NCBI GenBank assembly: GCA_030645615.1
Contig: JAUSNB010000015.1
Location: forward strand, 250,035 to 314,034
Length of the DNA stretch: 64,000 bases
Direction: 5' to 3'
Source of the DNA: Actinomycetota bacterium
Lineage (GTDB): Bacteria > Actinomycetota > Actinomycetes > S36-B12
Shown in pieces: positions 35,623 to 43,079 of this stretch. The position numbers and the translations under genes are program-made. The notes under the pieces were generated by a model, which saw only the letters and a list, made by a program, of their open reading frames with translations, had not been told where the DNA came from and searched no databases. Position 1 is the stretch's first letter. Each line of letters starts with the position of its first letter.

Positions 35623-35872
35623 GACGGAGATGGCGGTGAGCGAGGCCCGGGAACACCTGGCCGAGGTGATCGACAGTGCCCAGCGCACGGGCCAGCCGGT
35701 GTACCTGACCAGGCGCGGTCGAGCCGTAGCCGTGGTCATTGATCCCGTGGTGTTCGAGAGGCTGGTGGAGGACGCCGAGGAGGCACTGGACCGGGCCGAG
35801 CTGGCGCTGGCGCGTGACGAGGACGACTACATCCCGTGGGAGCAGGTCAAGGCCGACCTCGGCCTGACGTGA
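35621..35872 (+). CDS. Phd/YefM-family antitoxin
   Basis: The 83-residue protein has the fold-defining N-terminus MAVSEAREHLAEVIDSAQ and then PVYLTRRGRAVAVVIDPVVFERL, the classic Phd/YefM pattern, which binds DNA. The acidic C-terminal part (EDAEEALDRAELALARDEDD) would cover the toxin. The start at ATG 35621 was chosen over in-frame ATG 35606 because the operator palindrome and -10 box lie between. The toxin gene overlaps its stop as GTGA. It should neutralise the RelE-type toxin and repress the operon. Confidence 0.88.
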   Translation: MTEMAVSEAREHLAEVIDSAQRTGQPVYLTRRGRAVAVVIDPVVFERLVEDAEEALDRAELALARDEDDYIPWEQVKADLGLT

Positions 35873-36147
35873 CCGCGACGTACGAGGTCAGGCTCGCCCG
35901 GCGTGCCCAGCGCTCTCTTGCATCTCTCGAGCGCCGCGAGCAGCAGCGGATCCGCGCAGCACTCGACCTGTTGGCCGACAACCCTCGGCCGCCGAACTGT
36001 GTGGCCATGCAGGGCGAGGACTCGGTATACCGGGTCCGGGTGGGTGACTACCGGGTCCTCTACGAAGTCCTCGACGAAGTGCTGCTGGTCCACGTCGTGC
36101 GGATAGGCCATCGCCGAGAGGTCAACCGATTGGCACGAAAAGTGTAG
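35869..36147 (+). CDS. RelE/ParE-family toxin
   Basis: The 92-residue protein matches RelE-type mRNA interferases: YEVRLARRAQRSLASLERREQQRI, a central DNPRPPNCVAMQGED, then VYRVRVGDYRVLYEVLDE and VVRIGHRREV near the C-terminus. The basic residues R-x-R-x-GDYR line up with the RelE catalytic strand. It starts with GTG overlapping the antitoxin stop (GTGA), the usual antitoxin-toxin order. Activity as a ribosome-dependent RNase is inferred from the family. It lies just upstream of a second toxin-antitoxin operon. Confidence 0.88.
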   Translation: MTATYEVRLARRAQRSLASLERREQQRIRAALDLLADNPRPPNCVAMQGEDSVYRVRVGDYRVLYEVLDEVLLVHVVRIGHRREVNRLARKV

Positions 36148-36153
36148 GAATTC

Positions 36154-36181
36154 TTGGCTTGAACCCAATAAATCGCATACT
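36154..36181 (+). promoter_or_regulatory. Promoter of the AbiEi/AbiEii module
   Basis: TTGGCT (36154-36159) and CATACT (36176-36181) are spaced by 16 nt and each match four of six consensus bases. The -10 box ends 8 nt before ATG 36190, which lacks a Shine-Dalgarno sequence. The surrounding 42-bp gap is AT-rich compared with the rest of the window. Confidence 0.45.
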
Positions 36182-36189
36182 CTTAATCC

Positions 36190-36837
36190 ATGGATACCGC
36201 CCAGCGCGCCACGGGCGTTCCCCCAGAGATTCTCATCCGGCCGACGTTGATGATCACGGGCCGAAGTGCGGCGGCCATCTACCGTCAGCCGGCAGCCGAA
36301 CTTGCGCGCTTGGCTCGTGCTGGTGTCATCGTCAAGATCGCCCACGGCTACTACGCCGCGGTGCCTACCGGAAGGCAGCGGGACGACTGGATTCCCTCGC
36401 TGGAGACGCTGAGCGCGGGTCTCGCAACCGCCGTATTCGGACCAGGCGGCGGGGCAATCTGGGGGCTATCGGCCGCCAGGGTGCATGGAGCCCTGCCTCG
36501 GGCCACCGCCACCGGGTACGTCCTTGGCCCTACCCAGCACCGGGATATCGAGCTCTCCATCCGATCGGCGCGCGTCGAGTTCTCCAAGCGGGACCCCGCG
36601 CGACTGGACCTGGAGTACTTGGCGACGGAATTGGGTCCGTCGCTTGTCACATCGATCCATCAGACGATCCTGGATCTCAGCACCCGCCCATTCGAGGACG
36701 GCGAGACGCCGCGGGCTGATGCCGTCCGGGCTCTGATGGAGCGGGCGGACCTTGATCGCCTCGCCGGCCTCGCCGCGAATGTACGAGGGCGCACCGCGTT
36801 GGCACGGGCCCTGAGGCTGGCACGTCATGCTGCCTGA
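36190..36837 (+). CDS. abiEi: AbiEi-family antitoxin
   Basis: The 215-residue protein has an N-terminal winged helix region (RSAAAIYRQPAAELARLARA, then GVIVKIAHGYYAAVP, about residues 25-60) and a C-terminal domain with IWGLSAARVHGALPRA and SIHQTILDLSTRP. This is the layout of AbiEi-type antitoxins of type IV systems, which repress their operon through the winged helix. The toxin gene overlaps by 11 bp. ATG 36190 has a plausible promoter with a leaderless arrangement. The match is by order, size and motifs; an exact subfamily is not claimed. Confidence 0.78.
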   Translation: MDTAQRATGVPPEILIRPTLMITGRSAAAIYRQPAAELARLARAGVIVKIAHGYYAAVPTGRQRDDWIPSLETLSAGLATAVFGPGGGAIWGLSAARVHGALPRATATGYVLGPTQHRDIELSIRSARVEFSKRDPARLDLEYLATELGPSLVTSIHQTILDLSTRPFEDGETPRADAVRALMERADLDRLAGLAANVRGRTALARALRLARHAA

Positions 36838-37576
36838 CGGGGACAGGCGAAGGGTCAAGGAGTCGTTCGGCGCCGACGACCAGCAAGTGGAGCGCGACTA
36901 CCTGATCTCGCACGTGCTCGCGGTACTGAGCACTCGGCTTCCGGACCGGGTCAAGTTCTACGGCGGCACAGCGCTGGCGCGGACGTTCCTTCCCGAAGGG
37001 CGACTGAGCGAGGACATCGACCTCATCGCCCTTGGCCGACGCCAGGAAGTCGCCGCCGTCGTCGAGACTGCCATCGCCAACGATCTCGCTCGCGAGTTCG
37101 GCCGCCCGACTTTCACGCCGACCTTGGCCGCCACACGGGTTCCTGCGGCTGCCTTCGTCCAATTCCCCAGCGGAGCAGCCTTCCAGATCCAGCTCCTTCC
37201 CGATGACCATTACGCACCCTGGCCTTTCGAAGCCAGGATCCTTGACCAGCGTTTCGCGGGCGTACCGCCGGCCAGGTTGATTGTGCCGACGCTTTCGAGT
37301 TTCGTCGCGTGGAAGACCACCGCATGGCTCGATCGCAGGAGCCCCCGTGACCTGTGGGACCTTGCGGCCCTGGCACAGCGTGGGGCGGTGGATGCCGAGG
37401 CAGCGATGCTCTTCCGACGGTTGGGGCCCTACACATCGCTACCAAGCGAAGCATCGCTCCCGTCTGCGCCCAGCGAACACGTCTGGCGCCAGGAACTGGC
37501 CCACCAGACGAGGTTGACCCTTACCGCCGCGGATGCGCGTGCGGAGGTTGTACGGGCATGGAGACGGCTCAGCTGA
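36827..37576 (+). CDS. abiEii: AbiEii-family nucleotidyltransferase toxin
   Basis: The 249-residue protein has the core KFYGGTALARTFLPEGRLSE with the GG pair at 46-47 and EDIDLIALG with metal-binding D63-x-D65. A central strand FQIQLLPDD follows, and then FVAWKTTAWLDRRSPRDLWD, the K...D-R...RDxxDL motif of AbiEii/MenT-type toxins. It follows abiEi in the canonical order with an 11-bp overlap. The family inhibits growth by nucleotide transfer and some members protect against phage. The 3' end overlaps the opposite fucosyltransferase-like gene by 8 bp. Confidence 0.85.
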   Translation: MLPDGDRRRVKESFGADDQQVERDYLISHVLAVLSTRLPDRVKFYGGTALARTFLPEGRLSEDIDLIALGRRQEVAAVVETAIANDLAREFGRPTFTPTLAATRVPAAAFVQFPSGAAFQIQLLPDDHYAPWPFEARILDQRFAGVPPARLIVPTLSSFVAWKTTAWLDRRSPRDLWDLAALAQRGAVDAEAAMLFRRLGPYTSLPSEASLPSAPSEHVWRQELAHQTRLTLTAADARAEVVRAWRRLS

Positions 37577-38519
37577 TCAATCGACGTGCCCTTCGGCCGA
37601 AGGATGACGCGCCGTGCAGCAGGGCTCGGCCCGTCCGGGTCACCGGCCCGGCCGCCAGCGCCTCCGAGCCGTCAACGGCCCCGGCGGCCACGGCCGCCTC
37701 CGCGCCGAACGAGGACTCCCGGGTGTAGACCAGCGCTTCGCTGCCCCCGAGGAGCCGCCAGTCCGTCATCGCGGCGACGGCCCCGGCGTTGGTTGCCCGG
37801 TCGATGTCGGCGTGCTCCGCCGTCCAGGCCTGCAGGCCGACGCGGCCGGCCTCGTCGGTCCACCTGGCCAGCGCCGCCTCGTTGTCGGCCGCGATGAACA
37901 GGCCGGTGATTCCGGTCCGGTCGCGCAGCCGGGCCAGCCCCGCGCGGATGGCGCGCGGCGTGGGCGCCTGGCGGGACCGGTCGGTCTGCCGGATGTGCGC
38001 GCCGAGGTACTGCCTTCGGCCCAGCAGCGCGGCGCTCACCTGCTGGTCGATCGGCGGACTCCACGTGATCGACCGGTAGAAGTCGCGTCGCCGGTCGACG
38101 AAAGCGCGTGTCCCGGGCAGGCAGAACGTGCCTCCGGCGATGATGACGAGGGTCGTCGGCCTGGATGCATGCTGCAGCGCCGCATGCAGTTGCGGCATGA
38201 ACACCTGCTCGCCGCGGTCGTGTCCGGCAAGCGCTACCACATGGCGATCCGGCAGCACGGTGAGGTAGCGGGGCAGCTCCTCGTGGTCGGTCCCCAGGAC
38301 TGCGGTGACGTCGTCGATGCGAACGAACGAGTGCTCGAGCGCTCTGCTCGCGAAGAGGACATCGGGCTCGGCCGGGCCGGCCGCCTGCGGCTGCCATGCC
38401 ACGTGGCATGGCGCACCCAGGTCGTCCGCCAGGATCGAGGCGCTTGCCCAGGCCTGCAGCCGGTTCACGTACCCGTTGCGCGGCACCACGATCACTCGCT
38501 CGACTGAGTGCGTCGTCAC
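37569..38519 (-). CDS. Fucosyltransferase-superfamily protein (NodZ-like motif)
   Basis: The 316-residue protein begins VIVVPRNGYVNRLQAWASAS, resembling the N-terminal loop of fucosyltransferases with a GxxNxL pattern. It later shows YLGAHIRQTDRSRQ (about residues 172-185), the H-x-R-x-T-D motif that binds GDP-fucose in GT23, GT11 and related families. FIAADNEAAL and ALVYTRESSFGAEAA complete the nucleotide-binding half. Together with gmd in this locus it suggests transfer of a GDP-linked deoxyhexose, but no fucose synthase of the WcaG type is in the window. The GTG start has GGAG about 7 nt upstream. It is a single-gene unit. Confidence 0.7.
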   Translation of the reverse strand: MTTHSVERVIVVPRNGYVNRLQAWASASILADDLGAPCHVAWQPQAAGPAEPDVLFASRALEHSFVRIDDVTAVLGTDHEELPRYLTVLPDRHVVALAGHDRGEQVFMPQLHAALQHASRPTTLVIIAGGTFCLPGTRAFVDRRRDFYRSITWSPPIDQQVSAALLGRRQYLGAHIRQTDRSRQAPTPRAIRAGLARLRDRTGITGLFIAADNEAALARWTDEAGRVGLQAWTAEHADIDRATNAGAVAAMTDWRLLGGSEALVYTRESSFGAEAAVAAGAVDGSEALAAGPVTRTGRALLHGASSFGRRARRLIS

Positions 38520-38581
38520 GCTTGCTCCGCTCCGGCCGGGTGCGGCAACAGTAGTCGACCGGCCTGTGCGCGACCGGCCCC

Positions 38582-38587
38582 TAGGAT
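38582..38587 (+). promoter_or_regulatory. -10 box TAGGAT for the GT4 gene
   Basis: TAGGAT ends 6 nt before GTG 38594, with no Shine-Dalgarno sequence. It lies in a 74-bp divergent intergenic gap. Confidence 0.45.
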
Positions 38588-38593
38588 CGACGG

Positions 38594-39682
38594 GTGCGGG
38601 TGGCCATGGACGAGCAGATCTTCGCCATCCAGCGCTACGGGGGCATCTCGCGGATGTTCGCCGAGCTGGCGAGGCAGTTCGTCATCCATTCAGTCGCTGA
38701 CGTCGACCTCGAGCCACTCGACGCACCTATCGTGAATCGCTACGTGCTCGACCATGACGAGCTGAGCATCCCGCTGCGTGCCCGCGAGGCCCGCAATCAG
38801 TGGACCGCGCTGGCTCGCTACTTCGCCCGCGTGCGCGTCCGGCGGTCGAGCGACATCGTGCACAACACCTTCTACCTACCGCATGGCCTGGCCTCGCTGG
38901 GCGGCGGCCGCCGCATCGTCACGGTGCACGACATGATCCCCGAGCTCATGCCCACGACGCGACGACGGCTGGACCTGCTGACCATGAAGCGGCGCTACGT
39001 CGAGACAGCCGACCACGTGATTTGCGTGTCCGAGGCGACGCGGCAGGACCTCCTGAGCGTGTATGGCGAGATCGCTGCACCGGTGTCCGTCGTCCATCAT
39101 GGCGTCGACGAGCGGTTCCACCCGGGCGTTCCGCGGCTGGACTTCCTGCCGTCGCGCTACGTGCTGTTCATCGGCAACCGCGACCAGTACAAGGATGCGG
39201 ACGTCCTGTTCCGCGCCTTCTCCCGGCTCTCGCTCGACCACGACGACCTGCACCTGCTGTGCGTGGGCGGCGCCGGCCTGACTGCCGCGGAGGTCCAGCG
39301 GCTGACCGACCTGGGCATCCGTGGTCGCGTGTCGCAGCGCTACCTGTCGGACGGGCAGATGGCGTCGGCGTACACCCACGCAGAACTGTTCGTGCTGCCC
39401 TCGCGCTTCGAGGGGTTCGGGCTGCCGGCGCTCGAGGCGATGGCCAGCGGGACGCCGGCCCTACTGGCCCGGGCGACCTCGTTGCCGGAGGTGGGGGGTG
39501 ACGCCGCCGGCTACTTCGAGCCCGGCAGCGACGACGACCTCGCCGGGGAGATGGCCAGGGTCCTCGACGACCCCTCCCTCCGGCACTCGATGTCGCTCGC
39601 CGGGCTGTCCCGCGCACGTGAGTTCACCTGGCAGGCCTGCGCGCTCCGCACCGCCGAGGTCTATCGCTCGGCGCTCGGCTGA
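38594..39682 (+). CDS. GT4 family glycosyltransferase
   Basis: The 362-residue protein follows the common GT4 pattern: MDEQIFAIQRYGGISRMFAE at the N-terminus, DIVHNTFYLPHG, IVTVHDMIPELMP (about residues 111-123), VICVSEATRQDLL, VLFIGNRDQYKDADVLFRAF (about 194-213) and PSRFEGFGLPALEAMASGTP (about 271-290) with E-x7-E. This subgroup commonly transfers mannose or similar sugars in O-antigen synthesis. The GTG start has a leaderless-type -10 box. The next gene begins 38 bp downstream, with TAGCCT at 39705-39710 as a possible further promoter. Confidence 0.88.
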   Translation: MRVAMDEQIFAIQRYGGISRMFAELARQFVIHSVADVDLEPLDAPIVNRYVLDHDELSIPLRAREARNQWTALARYFARVRVRRSSDIVHNTFYLPHGLASLGGGRRIVTVHDMIPELMPTTRRRLDLLTMKRRYVETADHVICVSEATRQDLLSVYGEIAAPVSVVHHGVDERFHPGVPRLDFLPSRYVLFIGNRDQYKDADVLFRAFSRLSLDHDDLHLLCVGGAGLTAAEVQRLTDLGIRGRVSQRYLSDGQMASAYTHAELFVLPSRFEGFGLPALEAMASGTPALLARATSLPEVGGDAAGYFEPGSDDDLAGEMARVLDDPSLRHSMSLAGLSRAREFTWQACALRTAEVYRSALG

Positions 39683-39720
39683 CCGGGCGACCCGGGCCCG
39701 GCTGTAGCCTTGTCGGCACT

Positions 39721-41247
39721 GTGACCGCGTCAACCACCTCCGTGCCGGTGCGGGCCGAGAACCCCTCGGTCGACGCGTACCTTCGGGCGGCACTGTCCCC
39801 CGAGCAGCGGCGCAACGTGCTCTTCCCGTCGTTCACCCAGTGGGACTTCGCCCTGGCCGCCCTGGCCGACACTGCCGCCTGCCTGCGCGAGCAGGGCGCC
39901 GAGATCACCCTCGCGTTCTGGGGACCGCACACCCCGCTGCGCGACCCGGGCTGGTCGGCGAGCCGTGCGCTGGGCCGGCTGACGGGAGCGCCGACCTGCG
40001 ACGACATCGCCCGCGCTGCCCTGCTGGCAGTTGGCATCCCGGCCGCTGCCGACACGCGTCCGCCGATCCGGCGCTGGCGTCCCGGGCAGGACATCCGGAT
40101 CGATGCCCCGATGAACCGCACGCAGATCCGGGCCTTGCAGTACCACGGCACGCCGATGGGCCGCGCGATCCTCCAGGTGCACCCGGATACCGAGACGCCC
40201 ATCACGGACACCTTCTTCTGGAGTCGGCGCTGGGTCCAGGCCGCGGCCCGCTCCTATGCCTGGGTGTTCGACCAGGTGAGCGCCGTCATCGCCCAGCGGG
40301 ACGTCACCGCCGTCTGCGTCTACAACGGACGGTTCCTGCACGACCGCGCTGCGTCAGCGGCCGCGCAGGTCGCCGGCGTGCCCGTCCTGTACTACGACAC
40401 CGGTGGCCTGGACACCGACTTCGACCTCACCGACTCGGTGACCCACGACTGGTCGGACCTCCAGCGCCGGATGCTCGCGCTCTACGAAGGGTGGGCCCCC
40501 GAGGATCGCGATGTCGTGGGCGGGAGCTGGTTCCGTGAGCGGCTGGAGCATGCGGCGCCTGACAACGCCCTGTTCACCGAGGCGCAGGAGCGGGGCTCCA
40601 CGATCGACCGGCCGGATGCTGACTGCCTGGTGGTCTACTTCAGCTCCTCCGGCGACGAGATCGCCGAGCTCGAGCTGGACTGGGGGCAGTTCATCGGCAG
40701 CCAGCCCGAGGCGCTTGCGTACCTGGCCGAGGAGTGCCGCAGCCGGCCCGGCTACACCCTGGTGGTCCGGTCGCACCCGCACATGCGCATGAAGCCGGCC
40801 CAGGACCTCGCCGAGTGGCTGGAGGCGGTTGGTCAGGCCCAGCCCGACGTGCACCTGGACCCGTACTCCACCGTTGACTCGTACGCCCTCATGCGCCAGG
40901 CCGACATCGTCGTCACCTATGGCTCGACGACCGGAGTCGAGGCGGCGTACGCGCACAAGCCGGTGATCGTCATGGGGCCGTCGGCCTATGACGAGCTGGG
41001 CTGCGCCATCCGCGCGTCCACCCGCGAGCAGCTTGCCGCTGCCCTCGACGTGCGCGAGCCCGGGTCCTGGCCGGGCGCCGTCTCCTACGGGCTCATGATG
41101 CGACGCCGCGGCTTCCTGCTGTCTCGGGTGCGGCGATCCGCCGGCACCTTCGAACTGGCCGGGAAGACTTTCGCCCAGCCACGCCTTCCGGTGCGGCACG
41201 CGGGTAACCTCGTCAAGCGCATCCAGCGCTGGTACCTCTCTCGGTAG
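39721..41247 (+). CDS. GT-B-like capsule polysaccharide biosynthesis protein
   Basis: The 508-residue protein has a two-lobed pattern. The N-terminal lobe includes RNVLFPSFTQWDFALAALAD and VCVYNGRFLHDRAASAAAQV, where a name-tag motif NGR is also found in KpsC/KpsS-type capsule transferases. The C-terminal lobe has VVYFSSSGDEIAELELD, LVVRSHPHMRMKP, DIVVTYGSTTGVEAAYAHKP (about residues 396-415) and VIVMGPSAY, typical of PF05159-like and related GT-B enzymes. The reaction here is unknown; addition of a linker sugar or phosphate sugar is possible. The GTG start lacks a clear ribosome binding site. A six-codon open frame lies between it and the next gene. Confidence 0.72.
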   Translation: MTASTTSVPVRAENPSVDAYLRAALSPEQRRNVLFPSFTQWDFALAALADTAACLREQGAEITLAFWGPHTPLRDPGWSASRALGRLTGAPTCDDIARAALLAVGIPAAADTRPPIRRWRPGQDIRIDAPMNRTQIRALQYHGTPMGRAILQVHPDTETPITDTFFWSRRWVQAAARSYAWVFDQVSAVIAQRDVTAVCVYNGRFLHDRAASAAAQVAGVPVLYYDTGGLDTDFDLTDSVTHDWSDLQRRMLALYEGWAPEDRDVVGGSWFRERLEHAAPDNALFTEAQERGSTIDRPDADCLVVYFSSSGDEIAELELDWGQFIGSQPEALAYLAEECRSRPGYTLVVRSHPHMRMKPAQDLAEWLEAVGQAQPDVHLDPYSTVDSYALMRQADIVVTYGSTTGVEAAYAHKPVIVMGPSAYDELGCAIRASTREQLAAALDVREPGSWPGAVSYGLMMRRRGFLLSRVRRSAGTFELAGKTFAQPRLPVRHAGNLVKRIQRWYLSR

Positions 41248-41255
41248 GAGCACCC

Positions 41256-41276
41256 ATGCGGGGCAGGCAGGCATGA
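41256..41276 (+). CDS. Six-codon leader ORF (MRGRQA) coupled to the methyltransferase
   Basis: ATG 41256 has an AGGAG site (41246-41250) 5 nt upstream, overlapping the stop codon of the preceding gene. After six codons the TGA at 41274-41276 overlaps the methyltransferase ATG at 41273 as ATGA. The methyltransferase itself has no site of its own, so translation of this mini-ORF could deliver ribosomes to it. Chance is not excluded. Confidence 0.35.
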   Translation: MRGRQA

Positions 41277-41935
41277 TCGGCGCGGCACGCGCGGCGATCC
41301 GCACCAGGATCCCGTTTAGCACGGAGGTCTACGAGGCCTCCCGCCGTCTGGCACGCCGGCCGGGGGCGCGGCGCAAGGTCCGCGAAGTGCTCGCGAGCGG
41401 CCGCCCGATCCTGCTCGACCTCGGTGGCGGATACGAGCCCGGGCGCAGCGGCTGGCTCAATGTCGACATATCGAACGAGGCCGACATCTTCTGGGACCTC
41501 AGCGGTGGCATCCCCTTCCCGGACGGTTCCGTCGACCGGGTCTACTCCAGCCACCTGTTCGAGCACCTGACCTTCGACCAGGGCCAGGCCCTGCTGGTCG
41601 AGTGCCTGCGGGTGCTCAAGCCCGGTGCCGCCATCTCGATCGCGGTGCCCAACGCCCGCATGTACATCGAGGCGTACCTCGGGCAGCGCACGCTCCCGGA
41701 CGAGTACTTCGGCTGGAAGCCCGCGTACAACCGCACGACGTCGATCGACGCCGTCAATTACGTGGCCTACATGGCCGGCGAGCATCGCTACATGTTCGAC
41801 CAGGAGAACCTGCTGCACATCCTGCGCCTGGCCGGTTTCGAGGGTGTCAGCCAGCGGGCGATGGACCCCGAAGTGGACCGGCCGGAGCGCGACTTCGAGT
41901 CGATCTACGCCATCGGCGTCAAGCCGGCCACCTAG
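41273..41935 (+). CDS. Predicted SAM-dependent methyltransferase
   Basis: The 220-residue protein has a variant motif I, LLDLGGGYEPGRSGWLNVD (about residues 45-63), then the acidic DIS segment, IPFPDGSVDRVYSSHLFEHL (about 76-95), LLVECLRVLKPGAAISIAVP and a C-terminal RYMFDQENLLHILRLAGF. This is the pattern of small predicted methyltransferases frequent in polysaccharide loci. The longer GGGYEP loop differs from the usual GxGxG, so the enzyme could be specialised or weak. The ATG may be coupled to the mini-ORF just upstream. A strong inverted repeat follows its stop. Confidence 0.78.
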   Translation: MIGAARAAIRTRIPFSTEVYEASRRLARRPGARRKVREVLASGRPILLDLGGGYEPGRSGWLNVDISNEADIFWDLSGGIPFPDGSVDRVYSSHLFEHLTFDQGQALLVECLRVLKPGAAISIAVPNARMYIEAYLGQRTLPDEYFGWKPAYNRTTSIDAVNYVAYMAGEHRYMFDQENLLHILRLAGFEGVSQRAMDPEVDRPERDFESIYAIGVKPAT

Positions 41936-41949
41936 TCCCGTCTGACAGC

Positions 41950-42010
41950 GCCGACCTTGAGGCTGGCGTGGGTTCCAGGGCGGCAAAGCCACGCCAACCT
42001 CAAGGTCGGC
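41950..42010. terminator. Long hairpin, probable bidirectional terminator
   Basis: Two 22-bp arms (41950-41971 and 41989-42010) pair with one mismatch around a 17-base loop, in the 83-bp gap between convergent stops. Each arm holds CCGACCTTGAGG and GGCGTGG or their complements. No T-run follows. It could terminate transcription from both sides; the near-perfect length also suggests a mobile palindromic repeat. Confidence 0.7.
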
Positions 42011-42018
42011 AGTGTGGG

Positions 42019-43041
42019 CTAGGCGCCTACCGCGTCGGCATAGCGCTGCAGCACCCACGGCATGGCTGCGTAGCGCTCCCGCACCAGGTCGGTCGGGGCG
42101 AAGCGCGGCCGCTCGTAGTCCATGCCGTAGAGCGTGGTGCTGAACTCGTTCTCCAGGGCCAGCCGGTCGCCGGCGATGGGCGTCTTGCCCTTGTGCAGCC
42201 CGATCGTGTCGACGCCCATGATGGTCCCGGCCGGGCCGCACAGTTCGGTCACGTTGCCCCACAGGCCGGCCTTCCTGACCAGGTCGTCGGTCTTGCGGCC
42301 GTCGCCGCGCAGCGACCACGGGATGCTGCGGTGCGAGCCCTTGAGGTACACGTGCGGCCCCGTATCGGGCGTGACGTCGGTGAGGTAGATGAAGAACTTC
42401 AGGAAGGACAGGCGGTCGCGGTCCTGGTGGAACAACTGGGCGTTGACGTTCGCGTCCTCGGCCCGCTGGGTGGTGGTCCACCAGAAGGCGACCTCGTCCA
42501 TGAGCACCGGCTGGCCGAGGTAGCGCTGCGCGACGGTGGCCATGCCGGGGTCGGTGGCGAACTCCTGCACCTCGGGGCATTGCAGCGCGACCTCCTCGCT
42601 CAGGTCGTAGCGACCGACGGCGGGGGCCTGGCGGGGGTACGGGGCCGCTGGCGTGCCTGCCCCTCGAGCGATGGCCGGCGCCCGCTCGGCATGCTCGCGG
42701 ATCGCGTCGGTGATGCTGCTGTCGACGGTGTGCCGGAACACGTAGAACCCGTCCCGCTGTACTCCCGCCACGGCGGCGTCGATCTCGGCCGCGTCGATGA
42801 ACCGGCTCTGGCTCGGGTCGGCGATCACCCCGGCCCGGGGATCGGGCTGCCGGACGACTCGCCGCGAGACCCACTTGCCCACGCCGGGGTGCAGGTCCAT
42901 GGCGGAGCGCATCTTGTACTGAAGGTCGCCGTTCGTGCTCGTCGGAGGTGCGGGGCGAGCGCTGAAGGATCGAGCGGAGGTCATGGTGCTGACCAAGCGG
43001 GGGATGCGCAGGACGGTCTCGACGGCTTCGTGCGTGGCCAT
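42019..43041 (-). CDS. Phytanoyl-CoA dioxygenase (PhyH) family oxygenase
   Basis: This 340-residue protein belongs to the Fe(II)/2-oxoglutarate oxygenases of the PhyH type. The iron site is visible as FHQDRDRLSFLKFFIYLTDV, giving His-x-Asp, and a distal His in DTIGLHKGK; SGPHVYLKGSH-like sequence (TGPHVYLKGSHRSIPWSL) lies between, as usual. A conserved Arg for 2-oxoglutarate is likely in the stretch after the distal His. The substrate is unknown: oxidation of a sugar or acyl group of the glycan is possible. The ATG has TAGCCT 6 nt upstream on the minus strand and no ribosome binding site. Its 3' end faces the hairpin at 41950. Confidence 0.82.
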   Translation of the reverse strand: MATHEAVETVLRIPRLVSTMTSARSFSARPAPPTSTNGDLQYKMRSAMDLHPGVGKWVSRRVVRQPDPRAGVIADPSQSRFIDAAEIDAAVAGVQRDGFYVFRHTVDSSITDAIREHAERAPAIARGAGTPAAPYPRQAPAVGRYDLSEEVALQCPEVQEFATDPGMATVAQRYLGQPVLMDEVAFWWTTTQRAEDANVNAQLFHQDRDRLSFLKFFIYLTDVTPDTGPHVYLKGSHRSIPWSLRGDGRKTDDLVRKAGLWGNVTELCGPAGTIMGVDTIGLHKGKTPIAGDRLALENEFSTTLYGMDYERPRFAPTDLVRERYAAMPWVLQRYADAVGA

Positions 43042-43047
43042 GGACCT

Positions 43048-43053
43048 AGGCTA
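43048..43053 (-). promoter_or_regulatory. -10 box TAGCCT for the PhyH gene
   Basis: On the minus strand TAGCCT ends 6 nt before ATG 43041, again a leaderless arrangement. Confidence 0.42.
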
Positions 43054-43079
43054 GTCCGCCGAGTGCCTCCGGAGCGGCG

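Noticed and set aside
38520-38593. Two GACCGGCC-type direct repeats in the divergent gap
   Set aside because: They are short and G+C-rich, as expected by chance here, and not placed symmetrically around a promoter.
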